From NCBI GenBank assembly GCA_036971615.1, contig JAYKKR010000008.1, forward strand, positions 1 to 64,000: 64,000 nucleotides of DNA, given 5' to 3'. Both the position numbers and the translations under genes were made by a program. Of the stretch, positions 1-12,200 are shown piece by piece (within the stretch, counting starts at the first letter, position 1; each line of letters begins with the position of its first letter). The stretch is from Amyloporia xantha (Eukaryota; Basidiomycota; Agaricomycetes; Polyporales; Adustoporiaceae). The notes below the pieces were generated by a model, which saw nothing but the letters and a program-made list of their open reading frames with translations, made no database searches and was not told the DNA's origin.

Positions 1-1679
1 GCATGGGCTGTTCAGGGTCCGAATATGGATCAGCTTGGGTAGATGCTCCCTGATAGATATTCTCCAGCAAAGATCCTGTAATGGGTACATCATCCATGCC
101 AGAAGTGCAGGGTAAGCCTGCAAGCGACAATGGTCCACTTTAATATGATTCATCCTACAGAGAGCTTGGGATGGAAGAGACTCACCTTGGGTCAATGAAC
201 ACTTGCAGGTGCTGCTTCAGCTGGGAAAATATAACACCATGTCGCCATGCTTTGGCCAAAGGTGATATAATATCAATTATGGATGGTGCTGCAAAATGAG
301 AGACAACATCAGCCAATCTAACCCTAACCAACAACTGTATAGAACTAACCGGCCATTACGTATGGGTGTCAAGCCAGAGAGCCGATCCAAATCCACATAA
401 TACACGTTTGTCCATACGAAGTCGCGCGGAAGCATCGGGGGCGTGTACCTTTTGGATCAAACGTCTGATTGAGGCATTCCATTTTGACAGCTGGCCGAAG
501 CGGTGTTGAATTTTCCATGATTTTTCTGACTCTGTGCCCATGCACCTGCCAAACCTGCGTAACCTGACCCTGGGTGATGTCATGTGAGACCCGAACGAGG
601 GCGCAAACGATGGCTGAGCTCTGCTGTATCCCTGGCAACCCACGCCGACAACGGCGGGACCAGTCCATAAGCCCGTTGACCTCACCATCTTCATCATCTG
701 AGAACGAGTAATCGTCATCATCACCATCACCCACATTCACTCTATGTCTGTTAGCTGCCGCAGCCGGGTCCACTGCGCCGCGCTGGCTGGAGTTGCTGTT
801 TATTGATGCGGTCTAGAAATGTGGCTCAAAGTGGGAGAGGGATCATATCACACTGAATATTGCCAAACTTGTGTGTGAACCCTTGGGGCATACCCTCGCA
901 AGCAGGGTTCTGCTCTGTGATATTGAAGGCGCTGGCTGGTGTGGCCGTGATTGCCAGGTGCTCGTGCAATGGCGTGATGGTTCGAGGATCATCTGCTCTT
1001 CACTTTCATATTTTCGCCTCCACTCTTGCGCATCGTTGAAGTCTGTATCTGGCATCTGATCAGGGTTCGGTTCCCAGAACTGACGCACAGTGGAAAGATT
1101 CAGAAGTAGGCCGCAGGGATGGCGTGTACTGGGTGCATCAAGCCTTGTAGTCGCGGAACTCGAAACCCGTCGGTGGTAAATATAGGGCGCTCAGTGACCC
1201 CATCAGGCAACAGAGCGGGAATCGAGAGAGGTCAGTGAATGCGTTCACGAGGATGCAGCATGCAGGGTGCGTCCCACAGTTGACGGTTCTCGAGCAAGAT
1301 TTCATCGACTGCCACTGGCTCCCACTCGTCCGACTTTGATGCAGCTTGGATGTCGGTAGCGATGGCGAATGACAGATAGCGCACCTCCTTGTAGTTGCGT
1401 CTCGTTTCCCCAATCCCTCGGGCTCCTCGACCTCAGCATTTTGACCCAGATCAATGGGCTGGATTCTGTCCATGCCATAGCGACAGATGACGCAGATAGG
1501 TTCGTGGCCCTGAAGAAAGCCATCCTCACGCCAGGATTGCGGAGCTCCTGCGATGTATGGTGCCCACTGTCTTTGATTGCCTTGCTGAGAGCGATAGTAT
1601 CTTTCTTCCTTAATTCGATAGGCTGCGGAAAGTCACTGCATCGACATGACGATTGAAAACAGGATGGGACATTGATCAT
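1..1679 (-). CDS. Possible hypothetical gene fragment(s), unresolved
   Basis: I do not recognise this stretch. On the minus strand several short open segments have a protein-like composition: an acidic one near 700-770, one near 1020-1080 reading NPDQMPDTDFNDAQEW, one near 1270-1320 reading DEWEPVAVDEILLENRQLWD, and one near 1440-1650 with two CxxC-like pairs. They lie in different frames, so introns must separate them if they form one gene, and I could not chain them with confident splice sites. The orientation matches the ParB-like genes downstream. The gene may be real and incomplete at the window edge, or a decayed copy. Confidence is low. Confidence 0.25.
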
Positions 1680-1740
1680 TGATGATGAGCACGGCAGCGA
1701 CGTGCGTTCGTTAAGAGGGGCAGAGAGGAAACGGCGGCAG

Positions 1741-1837
1741 TAGCGGCATCGGATGAAGTGAGCGAATGCCGGAGATACAGAGCAGCGAGTGAGATGATTG
1801 ATACACGCGGCATTGGGGAGAATGCGCCAATGCCGCG
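1741..1837. repeat. Hairpin-repeat doublet H1/H2
   Basis: Two copies of the 34-bp hairpin seen across 1.7-20.3 kb. H1 (1741-1774) is degenerate, keeping CGGCAT and ATGCCG. H2 (1806-1837) has perfect 10-bp arms, CGCGGCATTG and CAATGCCGCG. Both keep the 16-nt gap between CAT and ATG. The doublet lies between the leftmost unresolved coding segments and the gene at 1971-3105. Confidence 0.8.
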
Positions 1838-1970
1838 AGAAACACGAATGGGGGAGAGTGTGATAAAGAGCAGAACTATGGTGAGCGGTCGACAGCTATG
1901 ATTTAGATGGGTGACTCACTACATGTTTGTGCAATGCTTTATCTTGAGGTCATCGAAAGGTGAGCAAGCA

Positions 1971-3105
1971 TCACCCCACCCATACAGGTGAGATACTTGA
2001 TAAGACAAGTCTTGCAGCGTAGCAAGACGGCTGAAGAGGAACATCTGCAGCGCACGCTGGTGCGTGGTCTTTAAACAAGTGTTGATCTTCTTGCCTCCAC
2101 TGCGCGACGATGCACGAGCAGCACCACTGTTGGTACTCCAACCCACCCTCTTCGTCGCCATCATCACTTTCGCAGGGCCGCATTCCAATCCAGACTTCGT
2201 TATTGCCGTGACGGCCGCAATAGAACATGCGGTGCTCTGGATCAAACCCGAGCTTACCATACTTTGCACTAAACCGACGATAGGGCCTGTGCAGATCCAA
2301 ATTGAAACAAAATGTGTGGTCGGTTGGGGTGTTCGGAATTAGAGGACCTAATCCACGGTAGCGACCGACAACAAGAATGAAATCCAGGAAGTGTCGGTCT
2401 ACCTCCCACAACAGGTGTGGATCATCGGAGTCGAGAACGTACTCGTCATCGATGATGAGATTTACCCGCCTGCCGAGTGTTCGGATGGCTTCGATACGAC
2501 GCTTCCTTTTGTAATTATAATGGTAATCCGAGAGGTTGACGGACACAGGGGCCATCTGGTCGAGATGCGGGCAGAGTATACCTGGTGTGGTTAACAAACA
2601 GGTTCTCGTATACCTCATCCTGGTCCGGGTGATCATCTGCATACATGACGTCGAACCTCATCAACATCGAATGGAGTTTGACGTCCTTCGACCATGAGCG
2701 TTGCATCAGGTTCCAGGTTGAGCCTGAAACAATTGTTATTTGTGTGACCCACCAACACGAAAGTCGCAGTACATACTCTTCTTCGTTGCTGAGTTGCTCG
2801 ACAGCCTGCGTGGGCGGTAATAAATCCACCTCATCGTCATCTTTATCATCTTTATCCCATTCTCCTTGATCAGGACTCGGGCTCCTGGTGGAGAGGAAAG
2901 AATTTTTCAAGTAAGTGAGACAGCCATATATTATTATTATTTTATGCACGACAATGCTAACAACAAATTGAAAAGACTGTCAGTACTGACCAGGCATCCA
3001 CATCTATCACGCCTCTTCTAGTATTGATGATGCTGGTTGTTGTTGTTGATGATGATGATGATGATTCCGAGAAGATATTAATGGCAATGAAGAAGAAGAC
3101 GATGC
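1971..3105 (-). CDS. Hypothetical protein, unknown family
   Basis: Unrecognised protein read from several exons. A possible first exon near 3105 starts MASSSSSLP and runs into a short His/Gln stretch encoded by trinucleotide repeats. An acidic exon (about 2760-2890) carries a DKDDKDDDEVD cluster. A following exon reads NLEPDATLMVEGRQTP. After an intron at about 2585-2642, ending CACACCAG, the longest exon contains KRKRRIEAIRTLG and then YGKLGFDPEHRMFYCG followed by NNEVWIGMRP. The last part looks like a compact folded domain rather than low-complexity sequence. No function is assigned. The 5' end is the least certain part. The gene shares orientation with the ParB-like genes upstream. Confidence 0.45.
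3030..3066. repeat. Trinucleotide microsatellite (GTT/GAT)
   Basis: A run of GTT units followed by GAT units. On the minus strand it would encode poly-His then poly-Gln if the proposed first exon of the neighbouring gene is correct. Confidence 0.7.
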
Positions 3106-3490
3106 CATTTTGTGTTGATGTCGCCGTAGTCAGATCTTTGGGGTTCAGGCAGAGTGGTGTCAGGGCAAGCCTAGGGTAAGGAAAGGGCGGCGAAAAAGCC
3201 AACAAATCGAAGCAATAATAGGGGTTCCCACTTTGAAATTCCACACCCGACGGGCGGCATTCAAACGAAGCCCAATTGGTTGGGTCCATTGATGCGAAAC
3301 ACGACACACACAGCTCGGCCCGGCTCCATGAACTGTTTGAAGCTTGGCTGAATGGGGCAGCGGTCCTGGAGTGGAAAATTCCTAATTAGTTCAATATCGG
3401 GGATTTGCAGCCACCACTACGACATTTCTATGACAGTCAGTGATCAAAGTGCGCGTTTCTCTTGCTCTGCATCAAAACTGCATGGCATTG

Positions 3491-6400
3491 TTACGAAACG
3501 TCTGAATGATATACACGAATCATTGTGTGCACTAGTTGGATAACATGGAGAAGCGTCCAATATCTATGCCGTGGGCGTCTGACCACATATTCTACTTTAT
3601 TTTTCTTCGGGACAGACGGCTTGGGCGCAGAGCGCGTAGTTGAGGATGATGATGATGGCCCCGGCGTGCCGCAATTTGGCCCAGGGAATTTCTTGCCCGA
3701 GGTGCGGCTTGAGGATGGCCAACTAGCGAGCGGTGTGAATGAATCATAGGCAGAGTCGACATCGTCAAATGACATTCGCGTCTGGGAGGAAGCCGTCTGA
3801 ATGGGATCGTCGAGCAGGTGTTCCCAAGCTGGATCATCCTCTTGATCCTTTGCCTTTTTGCGATGTGCTACGACAGACTCAATGAATTGACAAGAAGCAC
3901 AAGGATCTATTAGACACTTACGAGAGTCTCCGGATGGGACCGGAGTCCGAGGACGTTTGGATGTGGATTTGACTGATAGCGGCTTGGACGATAAGGTCAA
4001 GGAGTCTGGTGATTGAATCAGGGTCAAATTAGCAATCACGTGTGATTTAGTATTGAACATACCGGAGATGCGCAACTTCTGGACGTTGGAATTGGCCGCA
4101 TGAACATGATCATCTGGCACACAATCCGAGGAGAACATTAACATGTGTATATGCGGGATGGCTCGAAAGGCTACCTTCTTCGTCCAGAAAGCTGCCTGGA
4201 GCATGTGCCACGAATGGTTTTTCGTGCCCTTTGGCGGGAGCACGAGGCATCAGGGTGTGCGGCATTGGATGATCCAGGTCAATGCCGCAAATACCTTGCT
4301 TATTATTCCTATCATCATTGACATGGACGCGTTTCATCTGAATAGTGCTGTTGCTATCAGCGGGGCCTTGACCGCATTGTTAGTTGGCTGCATTGGGACA
4401 TCAGTGCCGATGCCGCACGTACCTGGGGCATGCTCCTTCAATGATGTATGGCCCTTTGCTGAGGATCTGTGCATTAGACCTAGGCTTCCTCCGTCGTCGG
4501 GAGGACGTGCTCAAGTCCTTCTGAGACCCTTCCAAGTCATCGCCAGAGAATGATGGCTTCTCACTTGTCTCCACCTGGAACTGGACATCCCCGTCTTCTG
4601 AAGCCTCCACATCGTCATCGTCATTAAAAAAGAGGTTCTCCTCGCGGAGGATGCAGAATATTATCTGCAATAAAGCTGAGAAAGGGTATCAATTGATACA
4701 GGAGGGCCTACCGACTTTGGGATCATCCGTGTTGCTGTCCTCATGTGATGGCATTCGAGGAACGATAGATATCATGGTAGAATCACCGACAAAGCGGGCC
4801 TCAGGGCCTTTGCGGGCACGAAAGCGACGTCGTGAACCATTGAGTGATGCAGCCTGTTGAATTAGCACTATGTTAGCCTGGGACACTGAATGTCACGCTG
4901 AAAATCCCTGTACATTAATCAATGCGGTGATTGCTGCTGCGCATTCCGACGACATTTGTGGGTGGCCGCTGGATGCAGGCGAACTAGGGCTGTGGAGCAC
5001 AGAAAAAGCCTCCAACTTGGCAACCATATTCTGAATGTCCTTGTCATCCCGACGGAACTGTATCATATCCTCGCATTCTTCAATGTCCGACTTCGTTTCA
5101 TGATGCCAAGGAGGAGCGATGATCGGGATCCCAGAGCGTGTCAGTTCTTCCCGTCCGATATTCTCCCAACTTGCCCACGCATTGTTTGAGCGGAAAACTG
5201 AACTGCATATCATCGCACGGAGGTCGAGAAATGGACCACAGGCGAGAGGCCTGCGGAGTGCTAGTGCAAAGCGGGACTCCATCCATGAAGCCATAAACAT
5301 CCAGGCATTGCGCTGCCACAGGGAAGCCTTTGTGGAAATGTTCGACATAGCCCCATAAGGATCGTAAAGCGAGGCTTTTACTGCACGGACACCGATGATT
5401 TCATCATTCATTTGATCCACCTGCTTATGGACCAAGGATCGTGCCTCTCTCACAAAGGCAGTCAGATCATCCATAGGATCTACCGTCGAATCATCACAGA
5501 ATTGGGCAAGGAGCTCATTTGCGATGTCCTCCTGCGTCTGATGTATACGATAGCTTTGGTTCCCTGTGTTCGATATTGCCTAAGTATTCGGGGAGTCCTG
5601 TCGCGAGATCAGGCCATGGATTCGCATTGTATTGTTCAAACATCCTCCGCATGCCGAATGCTGCCAGCGCGAAAAGGGCACCCTTGGGGAGACAACGGGC
5701 ATCGTATTCATGAAGGTGACTTTCCATGCGCGGCAACACCACTGCAGTCGCACGAAGCAAGTGCCGTACAATCTGTGTTGCGGGGTAAATTAGATCCAGG
5801 AAAGGGGTGTAGCGGTAAGATGCTCACGTATTTCGCTTCGCTCTTCTTCTTTCCGGCTCTGGCAATCCGCTCGATGGCAAGTATCATATTGGTTGTGATG
5901 TCGGCATACTTCACAGATTCTTCGGGAGCACTCTTGCTAAAGGCTCTATCCATGTCGATATCTGAGGTAGATGACACAATAGTTAGTAGTGCGGCATTGA
6001 GGTGGGTGCGCGGATGCCGCAGGTGAAAATACGGTTACGGTCCCTCTCATGCAATAAAACGCCCTCCCAATAAGCAGCAGTGTTCGTACTTATGGGATCT
6101 CAACCAGGGATTGAGGGGAGACATGAAGGACTCACATAAGACAAGGCACGTGGAAACCTGGCAAAGCTGTCATCCAATGCAGACACTACACTTCGAGTCG
6201 GCAGCGGCATTGGGGCACACTTGGTGCGCGATGCAAAGAAGAATTCCAGACGAGCACGAACTGTCTTCTTGTTCGGTACCCCGTCTAAACTAGCTGCCGA
6301 ATTACAGAGAATGTCCTTGACCTTGTTTGTATACACCACCCATTCGGCCAAATAGTGTTCAGCAACAGTACCGATGAGCAGCGGTGCGGTGATGGTGTTT

Positions 6401-8441
6401 TTGAACACCGTGTCTATTTGGTTAAGGACCTCAGTGGTGAAGAGTCTTTTGGTCTGGTCGTGTGTCGCTGGCTGTTGGTAGAATAGCTTTCCGAGCTTCC
6501 ACATGGCGACAAGTGCTGGAGCATCATTGGTAGGCTTTGTTTCCTCGTCAGAACTGGGCCAGGTCGCATTGTTGTTGTCAAGCGACAAACTCCACGCATT
6601 GACTATACGCCTGGTCTGTTTGACCGAGGGGAAGTCGTCTCTCGGAGCGGCAATCAGTGACATTGCCTTCATGCCATCCATGATGGCTGCTGACCACACC
6701 TATGTGAAGGCGGTGAGTAATGCTCAGAAATGGGTGATTGGAGATAGACCTTACCCCAGCGTGCACATCAATAATTTTATTCAACTTCTCCCAATCCGAG
6801 GTTAGGTTGAAAAGATAATGCTCGTCGAACATGCGCATCTTCATCAGCACCTCGAGAAATGGGCGATTGTGGAGAACCATCATGTGGCACTCCTCTAGCT
6901 GTGGGATGCTGCGTGTGAGCTTGGAGTATGATTCCTCAAATTCTCCCGCTTCCAGGGCCTTTATCAAGTCATCAACTCTGCATTGCAGCTGTTCCTCTAG
7001 AGGTGGATCGCGCGGTACATTCCACCCATCTACCACAGCCTTCGTCAACTGGGGTGTCATTCTATCTGCGATGAGAACATGTGGTGTCAGTATGGTCTGG
7101 TCGCTACAGTAAGGTGGCTGTGTGCGGCATTAGCACAGATGCACCAATGTCGCTGCAGCGCTTGTCGCACACATGCAGGTGGTCACTCAAGCAGCAGCAC
7201 ACGAGTGCGGCATTCGATCCCTTGGCCCAATGCCGCACATTTATGATGCCGCCATGACACACCGAACATCATATGTTATTATTACTCAATGACTGTCGTT
7301 ATCATGACTCACTCCTGTCAAACACATGACACCCCCACTTGGAATACCTTGCGATGTTCGCAACATGGAGCTGACAGTCCTGATGGTAGAGTGTTGTCTC
7401 CTCGCATGTTGGCCTCGGTAGAGCTTCATGATTCCTCTGCATATCTTGGAGAGTCTTCACTTCGTCTTCCACTAAGGCAGTGAGTGCCGCAACGCGATCT
7501 CGCCCAGTAAGCACGAGCACCGTATTGTCACGGCCCATTTTTGGCGTGGGGGCCTCCTCGATCAAGATTTCACGATCCTCTGTTGTAGTCCACGAAAGGG
7601 TAGTCAGCAGCAAAGATGGGTCAATGGCGATGCTAATGGATTGTTCAGGAGAGAGCGAGATGGGGGCCCAGTTCTCTCGCATTGATCTCATCATTTCCTG
7701 CACCTCTACATCATTGCGGGTGATTTGGCGGTCCGTCTGCCATCTCTCCGGAGATTGGATGATGTTCAGCAGGCCGTATCCAATGTACGAACGGTTACTG
7801 TCATCCAACAATATCACACCCTGTCGTTGCAGTCAGTACGAAGGAATAAGGTTTAGTTTTTGTTCGTGTGTTTCCCCACCTCTCGTGTGCCATAGATGTG
7901 ATCAAGTCCCCGCGCATGGGGCGCATCCTGTGAAGGTGAGAGTCCTGACTGTCCCACTCCCTCCATTATCCCCTCGTTAGTGTGAACGGGGTCGTGTTCA
8001 GGAGGTGGCGGAGCCTCTACCGAGTTCGACAATGATGGAGGTTTTGCAGATGGCTCAAGAACACTGGTCGATGATGACAATATGACCATGGGCGTCGGGG
8101 TGGCTCTGATGGGCTGCTTCGGGTCGGATTTGGCCGGATACTGGAGCGGGTTCCGCATCGTGTTGAGGCACTAGATTTGCATGCTGCTCTGCGGCGAGCT
8201 CTGGAGTTGCCTTTGCGATGGGCCGCGAAATGCGCCTGGGTTTGGGCCTCGCGGTAGGCGTAGGGATGGATGGTAACTTTGGTGCCCTGAGTAAGCGTTC
8301 CATGGCCTCGTCGATGTCCTGCTGCTCATCGATGTCTGGAGGTTCGTATTCATTGTCATCGTCCTCTTCATAGCGTTGCCGTGCTTGCTTCCTCTTTGCC
8401 GATGTTGCTGCTTGCTGATTCGACATTGCGGTAGACGGCAA
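3491..8441 (-). CDS. ParB-like domain protein, copy A
   Basis: Large multi-exon gene, tandem paralogue of the gene at 9223-13236. Start at 8441 or 8426 (MSNQQAATSAKRK). The N-terminus is acidic and basic low complexity with a first intron at 8117-8171. The next exons (about 7302-7817) carry the ParB-like part: a helix-rich stretch, then VLTGRDRVAALTAL, which resembles the G-E/Q-R/H-R signature loop of ParB, sulfiredoxin and DndB folds, ending at WGCHVFDR. Middle exons (6100-7060, 5500-5977) are helical. The exon at 4893-5474 ends in SSECAAAITALIN, nearly the same as in copy B. The C-terminal exons (about 3500-4890) are Ser/Pro/Lys-rich with nuclear-localisation-like basic runs. Its introns near 4.3, 6.0 and 7.15 kb contain hairpin repeats. 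The exact 3' end and some junctions are uncertain, and the ParB assignment is inference from a short motif. Confidence 0.6.
4258..4418. repeat. Hairpin-repeat doublet H3/H4
   Basis: H3 (4258-4289) has perfect arms TGCGGCATTG and CAATGCCGCA. H4 (4385-4418) keeps the right arm ATGCCGCAC but has a mutated left arm. They lie inside copy A, in what I read as intron sequence between its C-terminal exons. Confidence 0.75.
5990..6021. repeat. Hairpin repeat H5
   Basis: Perfect 8-bp arms TGCGGCAT and ATGCCGCA around a 16-nt loop, in the intron of copy A between the exons ending near 6100 and starting near 5977. Confidence 0.85.
7122..7238. repeat. Hairpin-repeat doublet H6/H7
   Basis: H6 (7122-7155) has left arm GTGCGGCATT and a right arm with one mismatch (AATGTCGC). 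H7 (7205-7238) is perfect over 10 bp, GTGCGGCATT and AATGCCGCAC. Both lie in the roughly 240-nt intron of copy A between the ParB-like exon and the next helical exon. That intron is several times longer than most in this window. Confidence 0.85.
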
Positions 8442-9222
8442 GAACAGTACCAGGGAGGATGGTGGTTTGAGAATGAAAATGTTTCGGTGGACAATCCAGA
8501 TTGCCGGTCTCTGGGGGAAATTAATACCTTATCTTGTCTCAATTGATATGCCCATGGCATCAATAAAATCCAACATTTCTATTATTTACCTTTTTCTCCT
8601 TATCTGGTCTTTATGTCTCATGTAAGGAAATGGCGGCAATTGCTAATGCCGAGTGTGTCTTGCTCCAATGCGATCCACACTCTTTTGGTGTCTTGGTTTC
8701 TTTTTTTGGACGACAAAGATAATAGTAAAACAGGTTGGTTTTACTGATGTGGTGCGTACCTAGTACAGAATGATTAAAGGTTCCAGGCGCGGCACTGATA
8801 CATAGAAGCTGATCTGCATGTATAACGCATGGTGAGCTGATGATGCCTACCAGCATCGGCAGGCGTGTGCGTATACAGCATGGCTAACTTAATTGTCACC
8901 GGAACAAGATGCAGGTTACACGTGTGATATACGTTGATGCAGCTTCTTTGATGGAACTTGCCATTGGTCATGGGATGCAGCCAGCCATAAATGCTCATTG
9001 TGTCGGATGATGTCAACCATAGAGAAACAACACAAAGGAACAATATATCGTTGCGGGAAAACTGTCATTGCAATTTTGTACTACAGGAGGGGGAAATGAT
9101 GACATGTGGATGATGCATTGTCTATAGACCCGCATCGAGGACCACCAGTTCATGATGAATACAACTGACCAGAAGATGAGGTACTTGAAGACGACGACAG
9201 GTGATTTCTAACAGGGTACCCA
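8442..9222. other. Intergenic region between copies A and B
   Basis: Between the start of copy A and the stop of copy B, which are transcribed in the same direction, this stretch should hold the 3' end of B and the promoter of A. It is AT-richer than the exons. I see no convincing coding segment, hairpin or TATA element. Confidence 0.6.
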
Positions 9223-12200
9223 TTAGCGTTTCTGTATCCGCTCCTGTTGTTCCCTGTGATGTTTTCGAGCTTGCCCAGCTTTGCGGGTGTTCATTGCGGG
9301 TCTTCCATATTGAGTGAGTCCTGTGTCAAACATGCGTGTCTCATCAACGGCAGGAGCCTCGTTATCGTCATCCAGCTGCATGGCTTCAGGACTGCCGCGA
9401 TCCTTGGATTTCTTACGGAGGGCTGTTGTATATGAGTACTTATAGAGTAACCAGCCGACTGTCTGTCACAGAAACTCACGTGAGGCACCTGGAAGAACCG
9501 GCGAGCGCGCTCGTTTCGCCGGGAGGGACTCATCTATGTCCATGGGCTCTGCTGTGGCGGGGCCAAATTGCGGCATCGAAGCAGACGGCACATTGCCGGT
9601 AAATCCAACATTGTCTATGTGTCCGTGCGCAGGTGGGGGTTAGACAAACAGCGGCATCGGGGCAGAGGTGGCAATGCCGCTCTTACCATCGTCATCACTG
9701 TCCAGCTCACCTCGCATGTCGTCATCTGTGTTCTGCTCGTCTTGCGCCTTGCTGGCACGGTCTGGGTCGAGATCACCTTGAGTGATGATACGGAAGGCCT
9801 GCAGAGTGGATCAGTGACGTGAACACACACGATGGAAAAACAACATACGGTGGGCAGAAGAGTTGCGGAATCAGCGATCGAAGCACTTCGGACCAGTTGC
9901 GGCTTGACCATCCCACTGCCGTCAAAGAAAGCAGACGCGTCTTCTTCCTCAGTCTCTCGGAAATGCTTCCGTTTCGCGTTGAGGGCTGCAGCCTGGATGT
10001 TGTTATATATGGTATAAGGTCAGCGAAGTAGAACACACGCAGCTCATATGCTTACGTTCACGAGCGCGGTGATGGCGACTGCGCATTCAGAGGCAATGTA
10101 CCGCCCGCCTCTACCCGGCCTGCCCGCGGTTGACGCCTGCATGATGGGCCGGTTCTCCAAGTATTTCACAATCGCTTGGAGCTCTGCGTGATCTTGGACT
10201 TCCTGAAGGTGCTCTGACAAGATGCGCTCGGACTGCGTAATGCCCTCGTTGTCTATCTCATTCCACTCTTCTTCGTCAATTGGGATGTCGCTGAAGGTGT
10301 CCTTTGTGACCTTATCCCACCACGTCCATGCGACTGTCTGACGCTCTTTGCCTGTTTTAGGGTCGGTGGAGGTGACGGTGGGCTCAACCGAGTCACGAAT
10401 GGCGAAGTATAATTCCCATCGGAAGGCAATAATGGGCCGGACGGCGAGATGCTCGCGTAGTTCGCGTGCCATCAGCGACTCGATCCAACTCCCCACGACC
10501 ATCCAAATGTTCCGGATCGCCAGGGGCATCTTTCCTGTCTTATCCTTTTCCTTCTTGTGGAAGGGGTCCATGATAGACAAGTGAATGCCCATCGCGCCCG
10601 GTATCGAGGCCGGAATGTCCGTCTTCTTCTTCACGGCAGGATCTTCGATCGCGACCAAGAGATCGACTAGCTCTCGAATGGGATTGTCGACAGCTTTGAA
10701 CTGTCGGAGGAATTGTTTCGCCTCTGCGATATGCCCTACATTGAATGGCGCCGGTTGTGCATCGGTGGCCTTCGCCTTCCCCTTACCTTTACTCGTCGAC
10801 TTCTTCTTGCCTTTGCCAGTGTCATAGTCACCGTCACTGTCCACGGCATACTGCCCCTTATGCAGGCCTTCATCTGTCATGATGGTCCAGGCCATGGCAG
10901 CCAGGCCTATCAAGGTAGATTTCGGCGGGCGCACAATCTCGTGCCTTGCAAGCAAAACCTCCATGCGGGGCAAGATATTGGCTCTTGCCAACATGATGCA
11001 TTCGACGACCTGGCAAACAGTCAATGGTCAATTGTCGATCCGTATTCAGACGACTCACTGCTGGGACGACGCGCAGAGCGTCGACCTTTTGATCCTGGAG
11101 ATGTTGCTGAACATCGCCTGCGTGGCGTCTGCATTGCGAAAGGATTGCACTGTCGGTGGGCGCATCCATTGTGCGAGCACCTCGACCCAGGTGGAGAGCT
11201 GTGTGTGACATGACGGTCGTCAATAGTAATAAATAAACATGATAGAATATTCGTGCAGTCAAGGATGATAATGATGTCCCCTGAATAGTGACCATCCACA
11301 GGGCACGGATGCAAGGGAGTTGGCGGCGGCATTGGCACACAGGGGTGAATGCCGCGCTCACGCGTCACCTCGATGAGTGCGGCATTCATGCCTGAGTGCG
11401 GATGCCGCACGCTCAATAAATGACGCATGATGTCAGTTGATCCTTACCTGATTGATGGCCCGGGGAAAGCGACGCAAGCTCTCGTGCATCGCGATGATGA
11501 CGCTTACAGTCGGGAGCGGGTATGGGCCCATCGTCTCCGTGAAGCGCACTCGAAAGCAATACGCCAGGCGCGACTTCACCTGGTCGAGAGTCGGGGACTC
11601 ACTGCCCCTCTTCGTGACCTCCTTGACGATAATGTCTGTGACCGCGTCCCGATATTCGTTGAACTCTTGCAGGTATTTGGCCGACCTAATGCCTACATGC
11701 ATCCGTGATGTCACGATGTGTGTCTGGAACGCAGCGTCGATCGCGTCCAGCATATCGGCCGTCCAAAACGATTTCAACTGATCGCGCGACGAGTCGAGAT
11801 CGTTGAACATTTCATCGAGCTCGTCCGCTTCCACCCTGCGTGGATCCTCCTGCCGCTTGATTTCCTTCGCATGCGCGGTCTTCTTATCTTCGCCTTCCAA
11901 TTCCTCGGTTTCTTCTGCGAGAAGGGCCAAGGCATCTAGGATCTTGCTCGTATCCGCCAGGGATGCGAATTTGTTTTCCGGTGCCGCTATTCTGCGCGGT
12001 ACGTGCAGCTCCATTAAGAGGTGCATCGCAAGTAACTGTAGTAGATAGAAGCTTCCATTAGATCGCAGACCACACACATCCAATTGCGCTTGCTGCAAAT
12101 GACCTACCCCGCCATGATCCCCAATCACGCTCCCCGGCGACGTGTTGCAGAAGAACTCCGCACCCATATGAGGACTGCCACGGTAGTGACGATCGTAGAT

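Noticed and set aside
6190..6235. Hairpin-like GCGGCATTG ... GCGCGATGC
   Set aside because: It lies in an exon of ParB-like copy A (PMPLPTRS) and the right arm does not match; treated as chance.
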